Assembly (NCBI GenBank): GCA_015062825.1
Contig: SUTR01000009.1
Coordinates: 1 to 59,899, forward strand
Reading direction: 5' to 3'
Source: Methanosphaera stadtmanae
Lineage (GTDB): Archaea; Methanobacteriota; Methanobacteria; Methanobacteriales; Methanobacteriaceae
Length of the DNA: 59,899 bases
A model generated the notes under the pieces. That model saw only the letters and a list, made by a program, of their open reading frames with translations. It searched no databases and was not told where the DNA came from. A program made the translations under genes and the position numbers. Positions 1-9,317 of this stretch are shown here, piece by piece. How positions within the stretch are numbered: position 1 is the stretch's first letter; every line of letters begins with the position of its first letter.

Positions 1-108
1 AGTACTAGTAATGTAAAATGTAACAATAATTGGTGGGGAACTTACTCAAAACCAACAAATAGAGTTTACAAATGTACAATAAATTCATATCATAAAGGAT
101 TAAAATAA
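1..108 (+). CDS. Adhesin-like surface protein, C-terminal fragment (5' end outside window)
   Basis: The window opens inside a reading frame that runs 35 codons to a TAA stop. The fragment contains Asn-Asn-Asn-Trp-Trp-Gly followed by a Lys-Pro-Thr-Asn stretch. The same kind of N-x-W-G...P motif closes the beta-helix of the adhesin-like proteins at 34708-38049 (NYWGSSKPDW) and 53227-55749 (NNWWATNNPTRS). This is therefore most likely the end of a right-handed beta-helix adhesin-like protein. The start, signal peptide and total length cannot be seen. Nothing after the beta-helix suggests a membrane anchor. Confidence 0.65.
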   Translation, partial: STSNVKCNNNWWGTYSKPTNRVYKCTINSYHKGLK

Positions 109-502
109 TTATTTTTCCTCATCATATTTTTTTGTAACAATTAGTTAATGTTATGAAATTATTTACTAATTAGAGTAGATAATAATCTTTTTTATTATAG
201 GAAATTATTTCTTTGGCAGCTTAATTAAGTTAAATGATATTCTCATAAATAATATTATAAAACCTATTTTTGTTTTTTAAACTGAATATCGTAAAGTTTT
301 TTTAATAAAACATATAAATACTAATATATTTAATTAAAAATTGAATAATAAAAATATTATTTCGTTGATATTTATCGTTCAAAGGATTATTTTGATTAAG
401 TATTATTAAAAACATTATAATAGTTATACATAGAATTTAACATGCTTTTTTTTAATGAATAAATGAACGAAAATATAAAATATATAATGGAGAAATACGA
501 TT
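109..502. other. Intergenic region, 394 bases, no gene
   Basis: Extremely A+T-rich sequence with stops in all frames and no recognisable RNA gene. A TATA-like element (acatataaata, 310-320) lies in it, and a GGAG ribosome binding site at 488-491 serves the next gene. It separates the end of the adhesin-like gene from ugd and probably contains the ugd promoter. Confidence 0.6.
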
Positions 503-1726
503 ATGAAAATTACAGTTGCGGGTGTGGGATATGTTGGACTTTCTTTAGCTGTTCTTCTTGCACAAAAAAATGATGTGACTGCTATAACAACAACTGAATC
601 AAAGGCAGAAAAATTAAACCATTTTATTAGTCCTATACAAGATGATGAAATAGAACGATTTTTTAAAGAAACTCGTCAAGGAAAACGTAAATTGAATCTT
701 CACACTACTACAGATAAAGAATATGCATATAAGAATGCAGAGCTTGTTATCATAGCAACTCCAACTAACTATGATGATGTAAATCATTTCTTTGACACAT
801 CTGTAGTTGAAGATGCAATAGAATGGACTCTTAAAGTCAATCCAAATGTTCTCATAGTAATTAAATCAACAATTCCTGTAGGTTACACAGAATCTCTTCG
901 TGAAAAATATGGTGTGGATAATATTATTTTTAGTCCAGAATTCCTTCGTGAGTCAAAAGCACTTTATGATAATCTTCATCCAAGTCGTATAGTTGTGGGG
1001 TGTGATGAAAATCAGAAAGAAGAAGGAAAAATGTTTGCAGATTTACTATTAGAAGGTGCAAGAGAAGAAGAAATTAGATCTACTTCTTCTAAACAAGATA
1101 TTCCTATTTTACTTGCAAATTTAACGGAAGCTGAAGCAATAAAACTCTTTGCAAATACATACCTTGCAGTTAGAGTTAGCTATTTTAATGAACTTGATAC
1201 TTATGCTCAGATTAAAGGTCTTGATACACAGATGATTATAGATGGTGTATGTATGGATCCTAGAATTGGTGGGCATTATAATAATCCATCATTTGGTTAC
1301 GGAGGATATTGTTTGCCTAAAGATACAAAACAATTATTAGCAAATTACAAAGATGTTCCACAAACAATGATAGAAGCAGTAGTAAATTCTAATTCAGTAC
1401 GTAAAGAATTTATTGCAGATAGAATTATTTCAAAAAATCCTAAAGTAGTAGGAGTTTATAGACTTACCATGAAAAGTAATAGTGATAACTTCCGTGCATC
1501 AGCTATACAAGATGTTATGAAACATATCCACGAAGAAAATATTCCAATAATTATTTATGAACCAACATTAGAAGATGGAAGTAAATTCTTTGAATCAACA
1601 GTAATTAATGATATTGATCGTTTCAAGAATGAAAGTGATGTGATTATTGCAAATAGGTTTGACCAAGATATCTTAGGTGATGTTGAGGATAAGGTATATA
1701 CTAGAGATCTATTTAGAAGAGATTGA
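503..1726 (+). CDS. ugd: UDP-glucose 6-dehydrogenase (nucleotide-sugar dehydrogenase)
   Basis: Predicted to oxidise UDP-glucose to UDP-glucuronate with NAD in the cytoplasm, supplying uronic acid for surface polysaccharide. The 407 residues show the whole family pattern: an N-terminal Rossmann motif GVGYVGLS (residues 7-14), the [10 protein letters not shown] segment with its conserved Lys and Thr, SPEFLRE, and the catalytic Cys in [12 protein letters not shown] (about residue 257-268). A C-terminal UDP-binding domain follows. The length matches the short bacterial and archaeal Ugd form. The ATG start has a GGAG site 11 bases upstream. It is followed convergently by the glf operon, and its neighbours are glycosyltransferases. 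A related dehydrogenase acting on another UDP-sugar cannot be excluded. Confidence 0.9.
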   Translation: MKITVAGVGYVGLSLAVLLAQKNDVTAITTTESKAEKLNHFISPIQDDEIERFFKETRQGKRKLNLHTTTDKEYAYKNAELVIIATPTNYDDVNHFFDTSVVEDAIEWTLKVNPNVLIVIKSTIPVGYTESLREKYGVDNIIFSPEFLRESKALYDNLHPSRIVVGCDENQKEEGKMFADLLLEGAREEEIRSTSSKQDIPILLANLTEAEAIKLFANTYLAVRVSYFNELDTYAQIKGLDTQMIIDGVCMDPRIGGHYNNPSFGYGGYCLPKDTKQLLANYKDVPQTMIEAVVNSNSVRKEFIADRIISKNPKVVGVYRLTMKSNSDNFRASAIQDVMKHIHEENIPIIIYEPTLEDGSKFFESTVINDIDRFKNESDVIIANRFDQDILGDVEDKVYTRDLFRRD

Positions 1727-1979
1727 GTGTATTGTTCTATGTTTTAAAGATGGATTTTTTATAACAAAAAAAAAGAAAATTATTTAAACAATCAATAATA
1801 AGTAAAAAATAAATATTAATAGAGTAATTGTTTAAAATTATCCTCATTATTTTTTTTATATTTATTATGGTAACTTTTCATATTATTTACAAACTCTTTT
1901 ATAAATATTTTTATGTTCTACTTCTTTTTTAATAAAATACATTTATCCTTGAATTTTGATTGAAGAGTTCTGTTAATAT

Positions 1980-3089
1980 CTAAATTATTTTCAATTCTTC
2001 TTGGACAACATTTAAAGCTTCATAAATAACCTTCCACATATCATAATACTGATATTGTCCAAGTCTTCCACCGAAGATAATATTCTCTTCATTATCTGCC
2101 TTCTTTTTATATTCCTGGAATAACTTGGTATTTTTCTCATCATTAACTGGATAATATGCTTCTTCACCTTTAACCCATGTCTTAGGATATTCTCTGGTAA
2201 TAACTGTCTTATCACTTTGTGCATTATCGAAGTGTTTATGTTCAATTATACGTGTGAATGGTGTTTTGCTATCAGTATAATTTATCACAGCATTTCCCTG
2301 GTAATTTTCCATATCTAAAGTTTCTTCCTCAAATTCAAGTCCACGATATTCAAGTTCACCAAAACAATAATCATAAAATTCATCAATCATACCAGTAAAT
2401 ACTATCTTATCAGCAATATTTAACCATTTCTCTTTATCATCAAAGAAATCTACTTCAAGTTTAACTTCAATGCCATCTAATAATTTTTCAGCAATTTGTG
2501 TATATCCACCAATAGGAATACCTTGATATAAATCATTGAAATAATTATTGTCAAATGTAAATCTTACAGGAAGTCTTTTAATAATAAATGATGGAAGTTC
2601 AGAACATTTTTTACCCCATTGTTTCTCGGTATATCCTTCAACTAATTTTTCATAGATATCTCTTCCAACAAGGGATATTGCCTGTTCTTCAAGGTTTTTA
2701 GGATTTTGTATATTTGCCTCTTTTTTCTGTTTTTCAATAATTTCCTTTGCTTCTTCTGGAGTTTTAGTACCCCACATCTGATAGAATGTATTCATGTTAA
2801 ATGGGAGGTTGTACAGTTGTCCATTAAAGTTTGCAACGGGACTATTGGTATAACGGTTAAAATCAGCAAATTCATTAATATATTCCCAAATTTTTTTATT
2901 ATCAGTATGGAATATATGAGCACCATACTTATGAACATTAATGCCAAACATTTCAAGTGTAAAAATGTTTCCACCAATATGATTTCGTCTTTCAATAACA
3001 AGACATTTCTTACCAACTTTGTTCATCTCATGTGCAAATACACATCCAAATAAACCTGCACCAACAATTAAATAATCATAATCTGCCAT
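1980..3089 (-). CDS. glf: UDP-galactopyranose mutase
   Basis: An FAD enzyme that converts UDP-galactopyranose to UDP-galactofuranose, the donor for galactofuranosyl residues in surface glycans. Visible features are the dinucleotide-binding motif VGAGLFGCVFAHE near the N-terminus, ERRNHIGGN, HKYGAHIFHT, VEGYTEKQWG in the middle, and a C-terminal GGRLGQYQYYDM segment, all typical of Glf. The predicted 369 residues fit the family length. I chose the ATG at 3089 over the GTG at 3098 because the purine-rich GAGTGAT lies just before it and homologues begin near MADYDYLIVG. It is the last gene of a four-gene minus-strand operon (8084 to 1980) with gaps of 10-13 bases, so at least one upstream glycosyltransferase may use UDP-Galf. 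Confidence 0.93.
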   Translation of the reverse strand: MADYDYLIVGAGLFGCVFAHEMNKVGKKCLVIERRNHIGGNIFTLEMFGINVHKYGAHIFHTDNKKIWEYINEFADFNRYTNSPVANFNGQLYNLPFNMNTFYQMWGTKTPEEAKEIIEKQKKEANIQNPKNLEEQAISLVGRDIYEKLVEGYTEKQWGKKCSELPSFIIKRLPVRFTFDNNYFNDLYQGIPIGGYTQIAEKLLDGIEVKLEVDFFDDKEKWLNIADKIVFTGMIDEFYDYCFGELEYRGLEFEEETLDMENYQGNAVINYTDSKTPFTRIIEHKHFDNAQSDKTVITREYPKTWVKGEEAYYPVNDEKNTKLFQEYKKKADNEENIIFGGRLGQYQYYDMWKVIYEALNVVQEELKII

Positions 3090-3099
3090 AATAATCACT

Positions 3100-5136
3100 C
3101 TATTTTATAATTTTATTTTTTATTTTTCGTAAAGGTGATGTTAATTTCCAACTTCTAGATGAAATAAGTTTATCATAGTTTTCTTCACAATCTGAAATTT
3201 TATCAATTAAATGTTTATTTTCATTTTTTAAAGTTTCATTTTCTATTTTTAATTGATTAATTATCAAGTTTATCTCATCAAGATTATTTTTATCTTCATA
3301 AATAACTGGAGCATTCTTGAATACTCTATATTCTTCATATGTATTACTTGATAAAACATAATTATATTCATCAATAATTTCAGAGGATATTTTATCTTTA
3401 AATGTTTCTATTTTATCAAATTCTTTGCATGTCATAATATAATAAACAACTGAATTTGATGATATTAAATAATATAAAATTTGATAAATCTTAAAATTGA
3501 TAAACTCACTTTCAAATTCATCATAAAATTCATTTTCTCTAAGAAAAACTTCTACAATATCACAAATCCAAAATATATCTTGTGCATTAGTTGATTTCTT
3601 ATTTACTGAATTAGGATTTGAAATACGATATTTATAAAGAACTTCTGGTACAAAAGATAACTTATTTGATCTTAACATAGTTTTCACATGAAAAACAACA
3701 TCATCAAATGCAAGATTTTCTGGAAAATTAAAATCATCAAATAGTTCTAAGAAATTTCTACTATAAAATTTACACCATGGTGCAAATGATGAATTTAATA
3801 TATAATGTTTAATTGCTGAATACTTAAAACTGAAATCATTGAAGTCAACATTCTTAAATATTTTCTCAATATTATAATTAGAAGACTCTTCAATAGAATC
3901 ATCAACTAATAAGGAATATTTAAAAAGAACAATATCTGAGTTATTACTTTTAGCATTAGCATATAATTTCTCTAAAGCATTTTCTTTTAATATATCATCA
4001 GGGTCAAAAAAATAAACATATTCTCCAGATGCATTTTTTAATCCAATATTACGAGCACTACCACAACCTCTATTTTCCTGATCAATAATTTTTATATTGT
4101 TATTTTTTTTACTGAATTTTTCTAAAATATCTCGAGATGAATCAGTAGAACCATCATTTACACAAATGACTTCAAAATTTGAAAATGATTGGTTAAAAAT
4201 ACTATTTAATGAATCTTCCAAATATTCTTCAACATTGTATACTGGAACAATGATGCTTATTGAAGGAATATCAAAGAAACTATCACATTTTGTTAAAATG
4301 TTATATTTATTATCACTAAAAATATCATATATGATGTTATATAATTGAATATTCTTTTTATTGTCCTCAAAAAAATTCAAATACTTAAAAAAAGTTTCTT
4401 TATACATGTTTAATGTTTTATTAAAATTACTGTTACTTAAAATATCAAAACATTTTCTAAAATGAAGAATGTAATCATATTGTTTTTTATATGAATCAAT
4501 TTTATCTAAACTATAATTAGAAGAGTATCTATAACCATAAAAGTCAACGGGAACATCAATAATTTCAGAAACAGTTGTTAATATTTTTGAAAAGAATACT
4601 GGATCTTGACCGCGTTTAAGATTTGGGAATTCTATTTTATTATCTAATAAAAATTCACGTTTAAATAAATTTTTATAATATGAATAGGGGATTCCATATT
4701 CTTCGGGTAAAATAATTTTTTCTTCAGTAATATATGGTAAATTGTAAGTTCTAACTATATTATCGTTAAAATCAATACCCATGATATTAGCTGAGACAAC
4801 ATCAGCATTATATTTTATTCCTGCTTTAATCATTATTTTTAATGATTCTGAATCTAAAAATTCATCATCACAATCGAGAAAAGCAATATATTCGCCTGAA
4901 GCTTCTTGAATACCTCTGTTGCGTGCTAAACCAGATCCTCTATTTTCTTGATTAAGAATTTTTAATGAGGGATATTTTATTTTTAAATCTTTTAAGATAT
5001 TTAATGAATTATCTGTAGAGCCATCATTAATACATATTACCTCTATGTCATTAAATGATTGATTATAAATGCTATTTATTGAAGATTCAATATATTTTTC
5101 TCCATTATAAATAGGCATGATAACAGATATTTTCAT
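3100..5136 (-). CDS. Tandem family 2 glycosyltransferase (two GT2 domains) with SWKLT tail
   Basis: A 678-residue cytoplasmic glycosyltransferase with two GT-A (GT2) domains. Domain 1 (about 1-230) has ISVIMPIYNGE, ICINDGSTDNS and the acidic motif FLDCDDEF. Domain 2 (about 295-520) has ISIIVPVYNVE, ICVNDGSTDSS and FFDPDDIL. A short coiled coil (about 620-655) then leads to SSRSWKLTSPLRKIKNK, a tail found in several proteins of this window. Domain 1 closely resembles the enzyme at 6825-8084 (shared FPNLKRGQDP), while domain 2 resembles the enzyme at 5150-6811, so the gene looks like a fusion of its two upstream neighbours' types. A GGAG site precedes the ATG, and it lies 13 bases after the upstream gene. 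Donor and acceptor sugars cannot be told from sequence. Confidence 0.88.
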   Translation of the reverse strand: MKISVIMPIYNGEKYIESSINSIYNQSFNDIEVICINDGSTDNSLNILKDLKIKYPSLKILNQENRGSGLARNRGIQEASGEYIAFLDCDDEFLDSESLKIMIKAGIKYNADVVSANIMGIDFNDNIVRTYNLPYITEEKIILPEEYGIPYSYYKNLFKREFLLDNKIEFPNLKRGQDPVFFSKILTTVSEIIDVPVDFYGYRYSSNYSLDKIDSYKKQYDYILHFRKCFDILSNSNFNKTLNMYKETFFKYLNFFEDNKKNIQLYNIIYDIFSDNKYNILTKCDSFFDIPSISIIVPVYNVEEYLEDSLNSIFNQSFSNFEVICVNDGSTDSSRDILEKFSKKNNNIKIIDQENRGCGSARNIGLKNASGEYVYFFDPDDILKENALEKLYANAKSNNSDIVLFKYSLLVDDSIEESSNYNIEKIFKNVDFNDFSFKYSAIKHYILNSSFAPWCKFYSRNFLELFDDFNFPENLAFDDVVFHVKTMLRSNKLSFVPEVLYKYRISNPNSVNKKSTNAQDIFWICDIVEVFLRENEFYDEFESEFINFKIYQILYYLISSNSVVYYIMTCKEFDKIETFKDKISSEIIDEYNYVLSSNTYEEYRVFKNAPVIYEDKNNLDEINLIINQLKIENETLKNENKHLIDKISDCEENYDKLISSRSWKLTSPLRKIKNKIIK

Positions 5137-5149
5137 TAAATATTCTCCA

Positions 5150-6811
5150 TTAAATTTTTCTAAATATTTTTGTTAATTTCCAACTGTTAGAATTAATTAA
5201 TTGATTATTAAAATCTTTTACTTTTTCATAATTTTCTGTTTTATTTTTTAATGTTGATTTATATGATTTCATATTCATTTTACTATCATAAATTTTTCTT
5301 AATAATGTATATTCTTCTTTATTTTCAGAGATAATAATTTGATTAAATATTTTTTGATTACTATAGTTTATTATATTAAAGAAAAATTCATATGCTGAAT
5401 CATCACTTACAACTTCTGTTAAAAAGTTCTTACAATCATCAAATAACTCTTTTTGGTTACTTTTATTAGCATAAGTTAATCGGTAATCTAATAGAGAAAC
5501 AATTGGATTTGTAATATCATTCATCAAATCATAATTATTCATTTGAATGTTATATATTTCTCTCAATTCTTCAAATTCTATATAATTCTCAGATATAATT
5601 ACTTGTTCAAATAATTTTTGATATTTATAAGATGTATTTCTCATTATTTCTTCATAAAAACCTTCTTTAGAAATTATTTCAATAAAATTCTCTTTCATTG
5701 AATTAAAATAATGTTCCTTGTTTTTGTCATTTAATTTTAAATAATTATCAATACTAGTTTTAATATAATCTTTAAAAAGATGTTTTGAATTAAATAAATG
5801 ATAATTCTTCATTTGTTTATCATATATATTTCGTAATAAATCTAATTCAACACAATTTTCGCTTATAATAACATGTTCAAAGATTTTTTTATTTCGGTAA
5901 TCTAAAACTTCCGTTAAATCTTCATATAACTCATTATCTTCTATAATTGCTAAAAAATCATTCTTCATTGCTTTAAAATATGTTTCTTTAAATTCTTTTT
6001 TAATCTTGGTATATCTCATATAATTTAAATTTATTTTATTATTTAAAAGATTACTTTTAAAATTATCAAATTCGCCTTTTTCTTTGAATACTTCATTAAT
6101 TAAATTAGTTACAGAAATTGAATCTAAAAAACGTAAATCTCCATTTGTTGTGGAAGAAGTAGCATACCAACGTCTGATGAATAGAAATTCATTTAAAAAA
6201 CATATTCTTTTTGCTGTAAGAAGTGCATTATAATAAAATACATTATCTTCAAAAATTAATCCTTCAGGATAATGGATATTATTTTCAATAATAAATTCGC
6301 GTTTATATAGTTTATTCCATGGAGTTACACAGGATTCAAACATTAATTCACCAATATCATGGTAATTAAATACTTCATCACCCACTTTAGCATAAATCTT
6401 ATTCATAGAATATACTTCACTTTCATAATAAACATCATTAGTATCATTATAATTAATTGCTTTAAACATTACAAAGTCAACATCTTTTTCTTTAAGTCTA
6501 TTATAACTTAATTCAAGAGCATTTAATTCTAATATATCATCTGAATCCATTGAAAATAAACATTCACCAGTTGCAAGTTTTAATCCTCTGTTGGTTGCAA
6601 CAGCATGACCACCATTTTCTTGATCTATCACAGTAATTCTATTATCTTTAGCTTCATATTCTCTTAATATTTCTAATGAATTATCAGGTGAACCATCATT
6701 TATACAAATTATTTCTATATCTTTTAATGTTTGGTTTACAATACTGTCTAAACAGTCTCTTAGATAATTTTCAACATTGTAAACAGGAAGAACAACAGAT
6801 ACTTTAACCAT
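5150..6811 (-). CDS. Family 2 glycosyltransferase with C-terminal helical repeats
   Basis: 553 residues. The N-terminal GT2 domain (about 1-225) shows VSVVLPVYNVE, ICINDGSPDNS and the DxD-like FSMDSDDILEL, followed by the acceptor-side pattern WNKLYKREF...FEDNVFYYN. From about residue 290 to 522 there are three copies of a 60-65 residue Lys/Glu/Asn-rich unit ending IFEHVIISEN, LFEQVIISEN or IFNQIIISEN plus (L/E)LR(N/E/K)IY, probably helical. The protein ends SNSWKLTKIFRKI. The ATG start has GGTGA about 9 bases upstream and lies 13 bases after the preceding gene of the operon. It probably adds a sugar to a lipid-linked or nascent glycan at the inner membrane face. The repeat may bind a partner or membrane (inference). 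Confidence 0.85.
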   Translation of the reverse strand: MVKVSVVLPVYNVENYLRDCLDSIVNQTLKDIEIICINDGSPDNSLEILREYEAKDNRITVIDQENGGHAVATNRGLKLATGECLFSMDSDDILELNALELSYNRLKEKDVDFVMFKAINYNDTNDVYYESEVYSMNKIYAKVGDEVFNYHDIGELMFESCVTPWNKLYKREFIIENNIHYPEGLIFEDNVFYYNALLTAKRICFLNEFLFIRRWYATSSTTNGDLRFLDSISVTNLINEVFKEKGEFDNFKSNLLNNKINLNYMRYTKIKKEFKETYFKAMKNDFLAIIEDNELYEDLTEVLDYRNKKIFEHVIISENCVELDLLRNIYDKQMKNYHLFNSKHLFKDYIKTSIDNYLKLNDKNKEHYFNSMKENFIEIISKEGFYEEIMRNTSYKYQKLFEQVIISENYIEFEELREIYNIQMNNYDLMNDITNPIVSLLDYRLTYANKSNQKELFDDCKNFLTEVVSDDSAYEFFFNIINYSNQKIFNQIIISENKEEYTLLRKIYDSKMNMKSYKSTLKNKTENYEKVKDFNNQLINSNSWKLTKIFRKI

Positions 6812-6824
6812 TATTATTCACCAT

Positions 6825-8084
6825 TTATTTTTTATAAAAATGTTTCATTGTTCTTAGGAATTCAGTAGATTTCCAACTGTTGGAAGATAGAATAGCATTA
6901 TTTGAATTATCAATTTGATTAATTTCCTCAGTAATATTGTCAATATTATCAGTTAAATATTTATTATCTTCATATACATTCTTTTCAACATTTTTTAATG
7001 CTTCAAAGGATAACACTTCTAATTCATTTTTATTTTTTTGATTATTTTTAGAAATTGATACATATTCTTGTAAATATTCAAGATCAATAAAATTATCATT
7101 TATCAATGTTTCTTCAAATAATGATTGCTTTATTAGTCTAAAATTATTTAATTCATTATTTATCTCATCAAGATTCTGATTATTATAGATTATGCTAATG
7201 TAATTATATCCATAGTCATTTTCATTGTAATATTCATTTATGTTTTCAAAAATTTCAGGAACAATTTTTCTAATGTCAGGATCTTTTAAATTATTTTCAA
7301 AGATTAAATATTTAACAAATTCTTTTTTATAACCTTCAAACGCATTATCAAATTCATTGTTTTTAAGAATATCTAAAGTATCTTTAAAATGCATTATATA
7401 ATCATATTTTTTTTCATATGTGTTGACTTTTACATTTACTCCACCAGCAACTTTGTTATTATAACCATATAAGTCACAATTTAAAACATAAATTTCATCC
7501 AAATTAGTTAATATATTAGCTAAAAATATAGGATCTTGGCCTCTTTTCAAATTGGGAAATTTAAAATTATTTTCATCAATAAATTCTTTTTTGAAAATAT
7601 TTCTATAAAATGCAAATGGGATACCATATTCTACGGGTAAAATCACATCTTTTTTATCAAAATATTTAAAATCAGTATTTTCATAATCATAATATTTATC
7701 TAAACTACCATCAAGATTAATTCTTTTTAAGTTTGATCCAACCATGTTTGCATTATTTTTATGTCCATAAAAATACATTTTCTCTAATGCATCATCATCA
7801 ATAAAGATATCATCTGCATCTAAAAAAGCAATATACTCTCCTGATGCTTCTGAAATTCCATAGTTTCTTGCCTGACCAGAACCTTGGTTTTCTTGAGTAA
7901 AAATTTTAATAAAATCATATTTTTCTTTAAGATTATTTAATAATTCTAATGAATTATCAGTAGAACCATCATTGATACAAATTAATTCAATATCTTTTAA
8001 GCTCTGATTATTTACACTTATTACTGATTGTTCAACATACTTTGATGCATTATATACTGGCATTATTATAGATACTTTCACCAT
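6825..8084 (-). CDS. Family 2 glycosyltransferase
   Basis: 419 residues and first gene of the minus-strand operon that ends with glf. The GT2 domain (about 1-220) contains VSIIMPVYNASKY, ICINDGSTDNS, GSGQARNYGISEASGEYIAF and the acidic motif LDADDIFID. The pattern YGIPFAFYRN...FPNLKRGQDPIF is shared with domain 1 of the gene at 3100-5136. The remaining residues form an acidic, Asn-rich, probably helical extension ending SSNSWKSTEFLRTMKHFYKK, a variant of the tail seen in its neighbours. The ATG has GGGAG upstream. Donor and acceptor are unknown. Confidence 0.86.
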   Translation of the reverse strand: MVKVSIIMPVYNASKYVEQSVISVNNQSLKDIELICINDGSTDNSLELLNNLKEKYDFIKIFTQENQGSGQARNYGISEASGEYIAFLDADDIFIDDDALEKMYFYGHKNNANMVGSNLKRINLDGSLDKYYDYENTDFKYFDKKDVILPVEYGIPFAFYRNIFKKEFIDENNFKFPNLKRGQDPIFLANILTNLDEIYVLNCDLYGYNNKVAGGVNVKVNTYEKKYDYIMHFKDTLDILKNNEFDNAFEGYKKEFVKYLIFENNLKDPDIRKIVPEIFENINEYYNENDYGYNYISIIYNNQNLDEINNELNNFRLIKQSLFEETLINDNFIDLEYLQEYVSISKNNQKNKNELEVLSFEALKNVEKNVYEDNKYLTDNIDNITEEINQIDNSNNAILSSNSWKSTEFLRTMKHFYKK

Positions 8085-8321
8085 TTATAATTCTCCCAAT
8101 TAATTCTTGAAATATCATATTAGTTTATTGTTGATGAATATTTGTAGTTTTAATTAAATATATAATTTACTATTTAATGATGAATTATTATAGACTTCCG
8201 AAGTGTAAAAGAATATATAAAAGAAAAGAAAAATATTAAAAATCATATGATTAAACTTTAAATAAGAATTCTATTTTTGGATAATTTTTAAAGTATTACA
8301 AAGAATAATGGAGAACAATAT
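8085..8321. promoter_or_regulatory. Divergent promoter region between two glycan operons
   Basis: 237 bases separate the minus-strand operon starting at 8084 from the plus-strand operon starting at 8322. A clear archaeal TATA box (TATATAAA, 8214-8221) with an A-rich element upstream fits the plus operon, with initiation expected about 25 bases downstream. A TATA-like stretch (aaatatataattt, about 8155-8167) could serve the minus operon. GGAG sites precede both start codons. Promoter assignments are by motif only. Confidence 0.5.
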
Positions 8322-9293
8322 ATGGAAAAACCAAAAATATCCGTAATAATGCCATCTTTAAATGTAAAACCATATATTAAAGAATGTATTGAAAGTGTAA
8401 TAAATCAAACATTAACTGATATAGAAATATTATGTGTAGATTCTGGATCTGAGGATGGGACATTTGAGGTACTTGAATACTATAATAACCAGGATAATCG
8501 TATAACTTTAATAAAATCAGATGAACAAAGTTATGGAAAACAAGTAAATATTGGTTTATCAAAAGCAAGAGGCAAATATATTAGTATTGTAGAAACTGAT
8601 GATTATATTGATAAAACTATGTTAGAATCATTATATAACTTATCAGAAAATTCAACAGTAGATATTATTAAATCAAATTTTTATCATTTTGATGATTCGG
8701 ATAAGAATAATCCAATCTTTAAAGCTGATGAAAATAAGGATTTTACAAATTACAACGGTGCTAAATTTACAATTGAAGAACAACCACAATTCTTAAATGG
8801 ACATCCCTCAATATGGGCTGGGATATATAGACGTGAATTTTTAAATAAAAATCACATAACATTTCTTGAAGAGCCTGCGGGTGGATGGGTAGACAATCCA
8901 TTCTTCTATCAAACAGCAATATGTGCAAAAAGTATAAAATATACAGACATTCCTTTTTACTATTATAGAGTTAGTAATCCAAATTCATCTTCAAACACAT
9001 TCACATCATTTACATTACCAATGAAAAGAGTATTGGATATATTTGATGTTTTAGAGGAATATAATTATGATAATGATGATGTAATAATATTATTTTATAA
9101 TAGATTATTTAGATACATAGAGATAATATTAGAAAACAATGAAATGGACGTTAATAAATTAACGGATGAAGAAAAAGAATATATTTATAAAGTTCTACAA
9201 AAAGTAGATGAAAAAATAGTGTCAAGAAACATGATACCAAATTTTCAGAAGATTTATTATAAATACAGATCCCCTCTGTTTTTAAAAAGATAA
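8322..9293 (+). CDS. Family 2 glycosyltransferase
   Basis: A compact 323-residue GT2 enzyme. It shows ISVIMPSLNVKPYIKECIES, LCVDSGSEDGTFEVL and, instead of the usual DxD, IVETDDYIDKTML. The acceptor-side segment reads WAGIYRREFLNKNHI. It lacks the coiled-coil and SWKLT tail of its neighbours, which suggests a separate subfamily. GGAG lies upstream of the ATG. It opens a plus-strand operon with the methyltransferase-LicD fusion (24 bases downstream), the GSSMGG protein and the DUF6270 protein, so it probably builds the same decorated glycan. Substrate unknown. Confidence 0.85.
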   Translation: MEKPKISVIMPSLNVKPYIKECIESVINQTLTDIEILCVDSGSEDGTFEVLEYYNNQDNRITLIKSDEQSYGKQVNIGLSKARGKYISIVETDDYIDKTMLESLYNLSENSTVDIIKSNFYHFDDSDKNNPIFKADENKDFTNYNGAKFTIEEQPQFLNGHPSIWAGIYRREFLNKNHITFLEEPAGGWVDNPFFYQTAICAKSIKYTDIPFYYYRVSNPNSSSNTFTSFTLPMKRVLDIFDVLEEYNYDNDDVIILFYNRLFRYIEIILENNEMDVNKLTDEEKEYIYKVLQKVDEKIVSRNMIPNFQKIYYKYRSPLFLKR

Positions 9294-9317
9294 TTTAATT
9301 TTTTAGGAAGTGAACAT

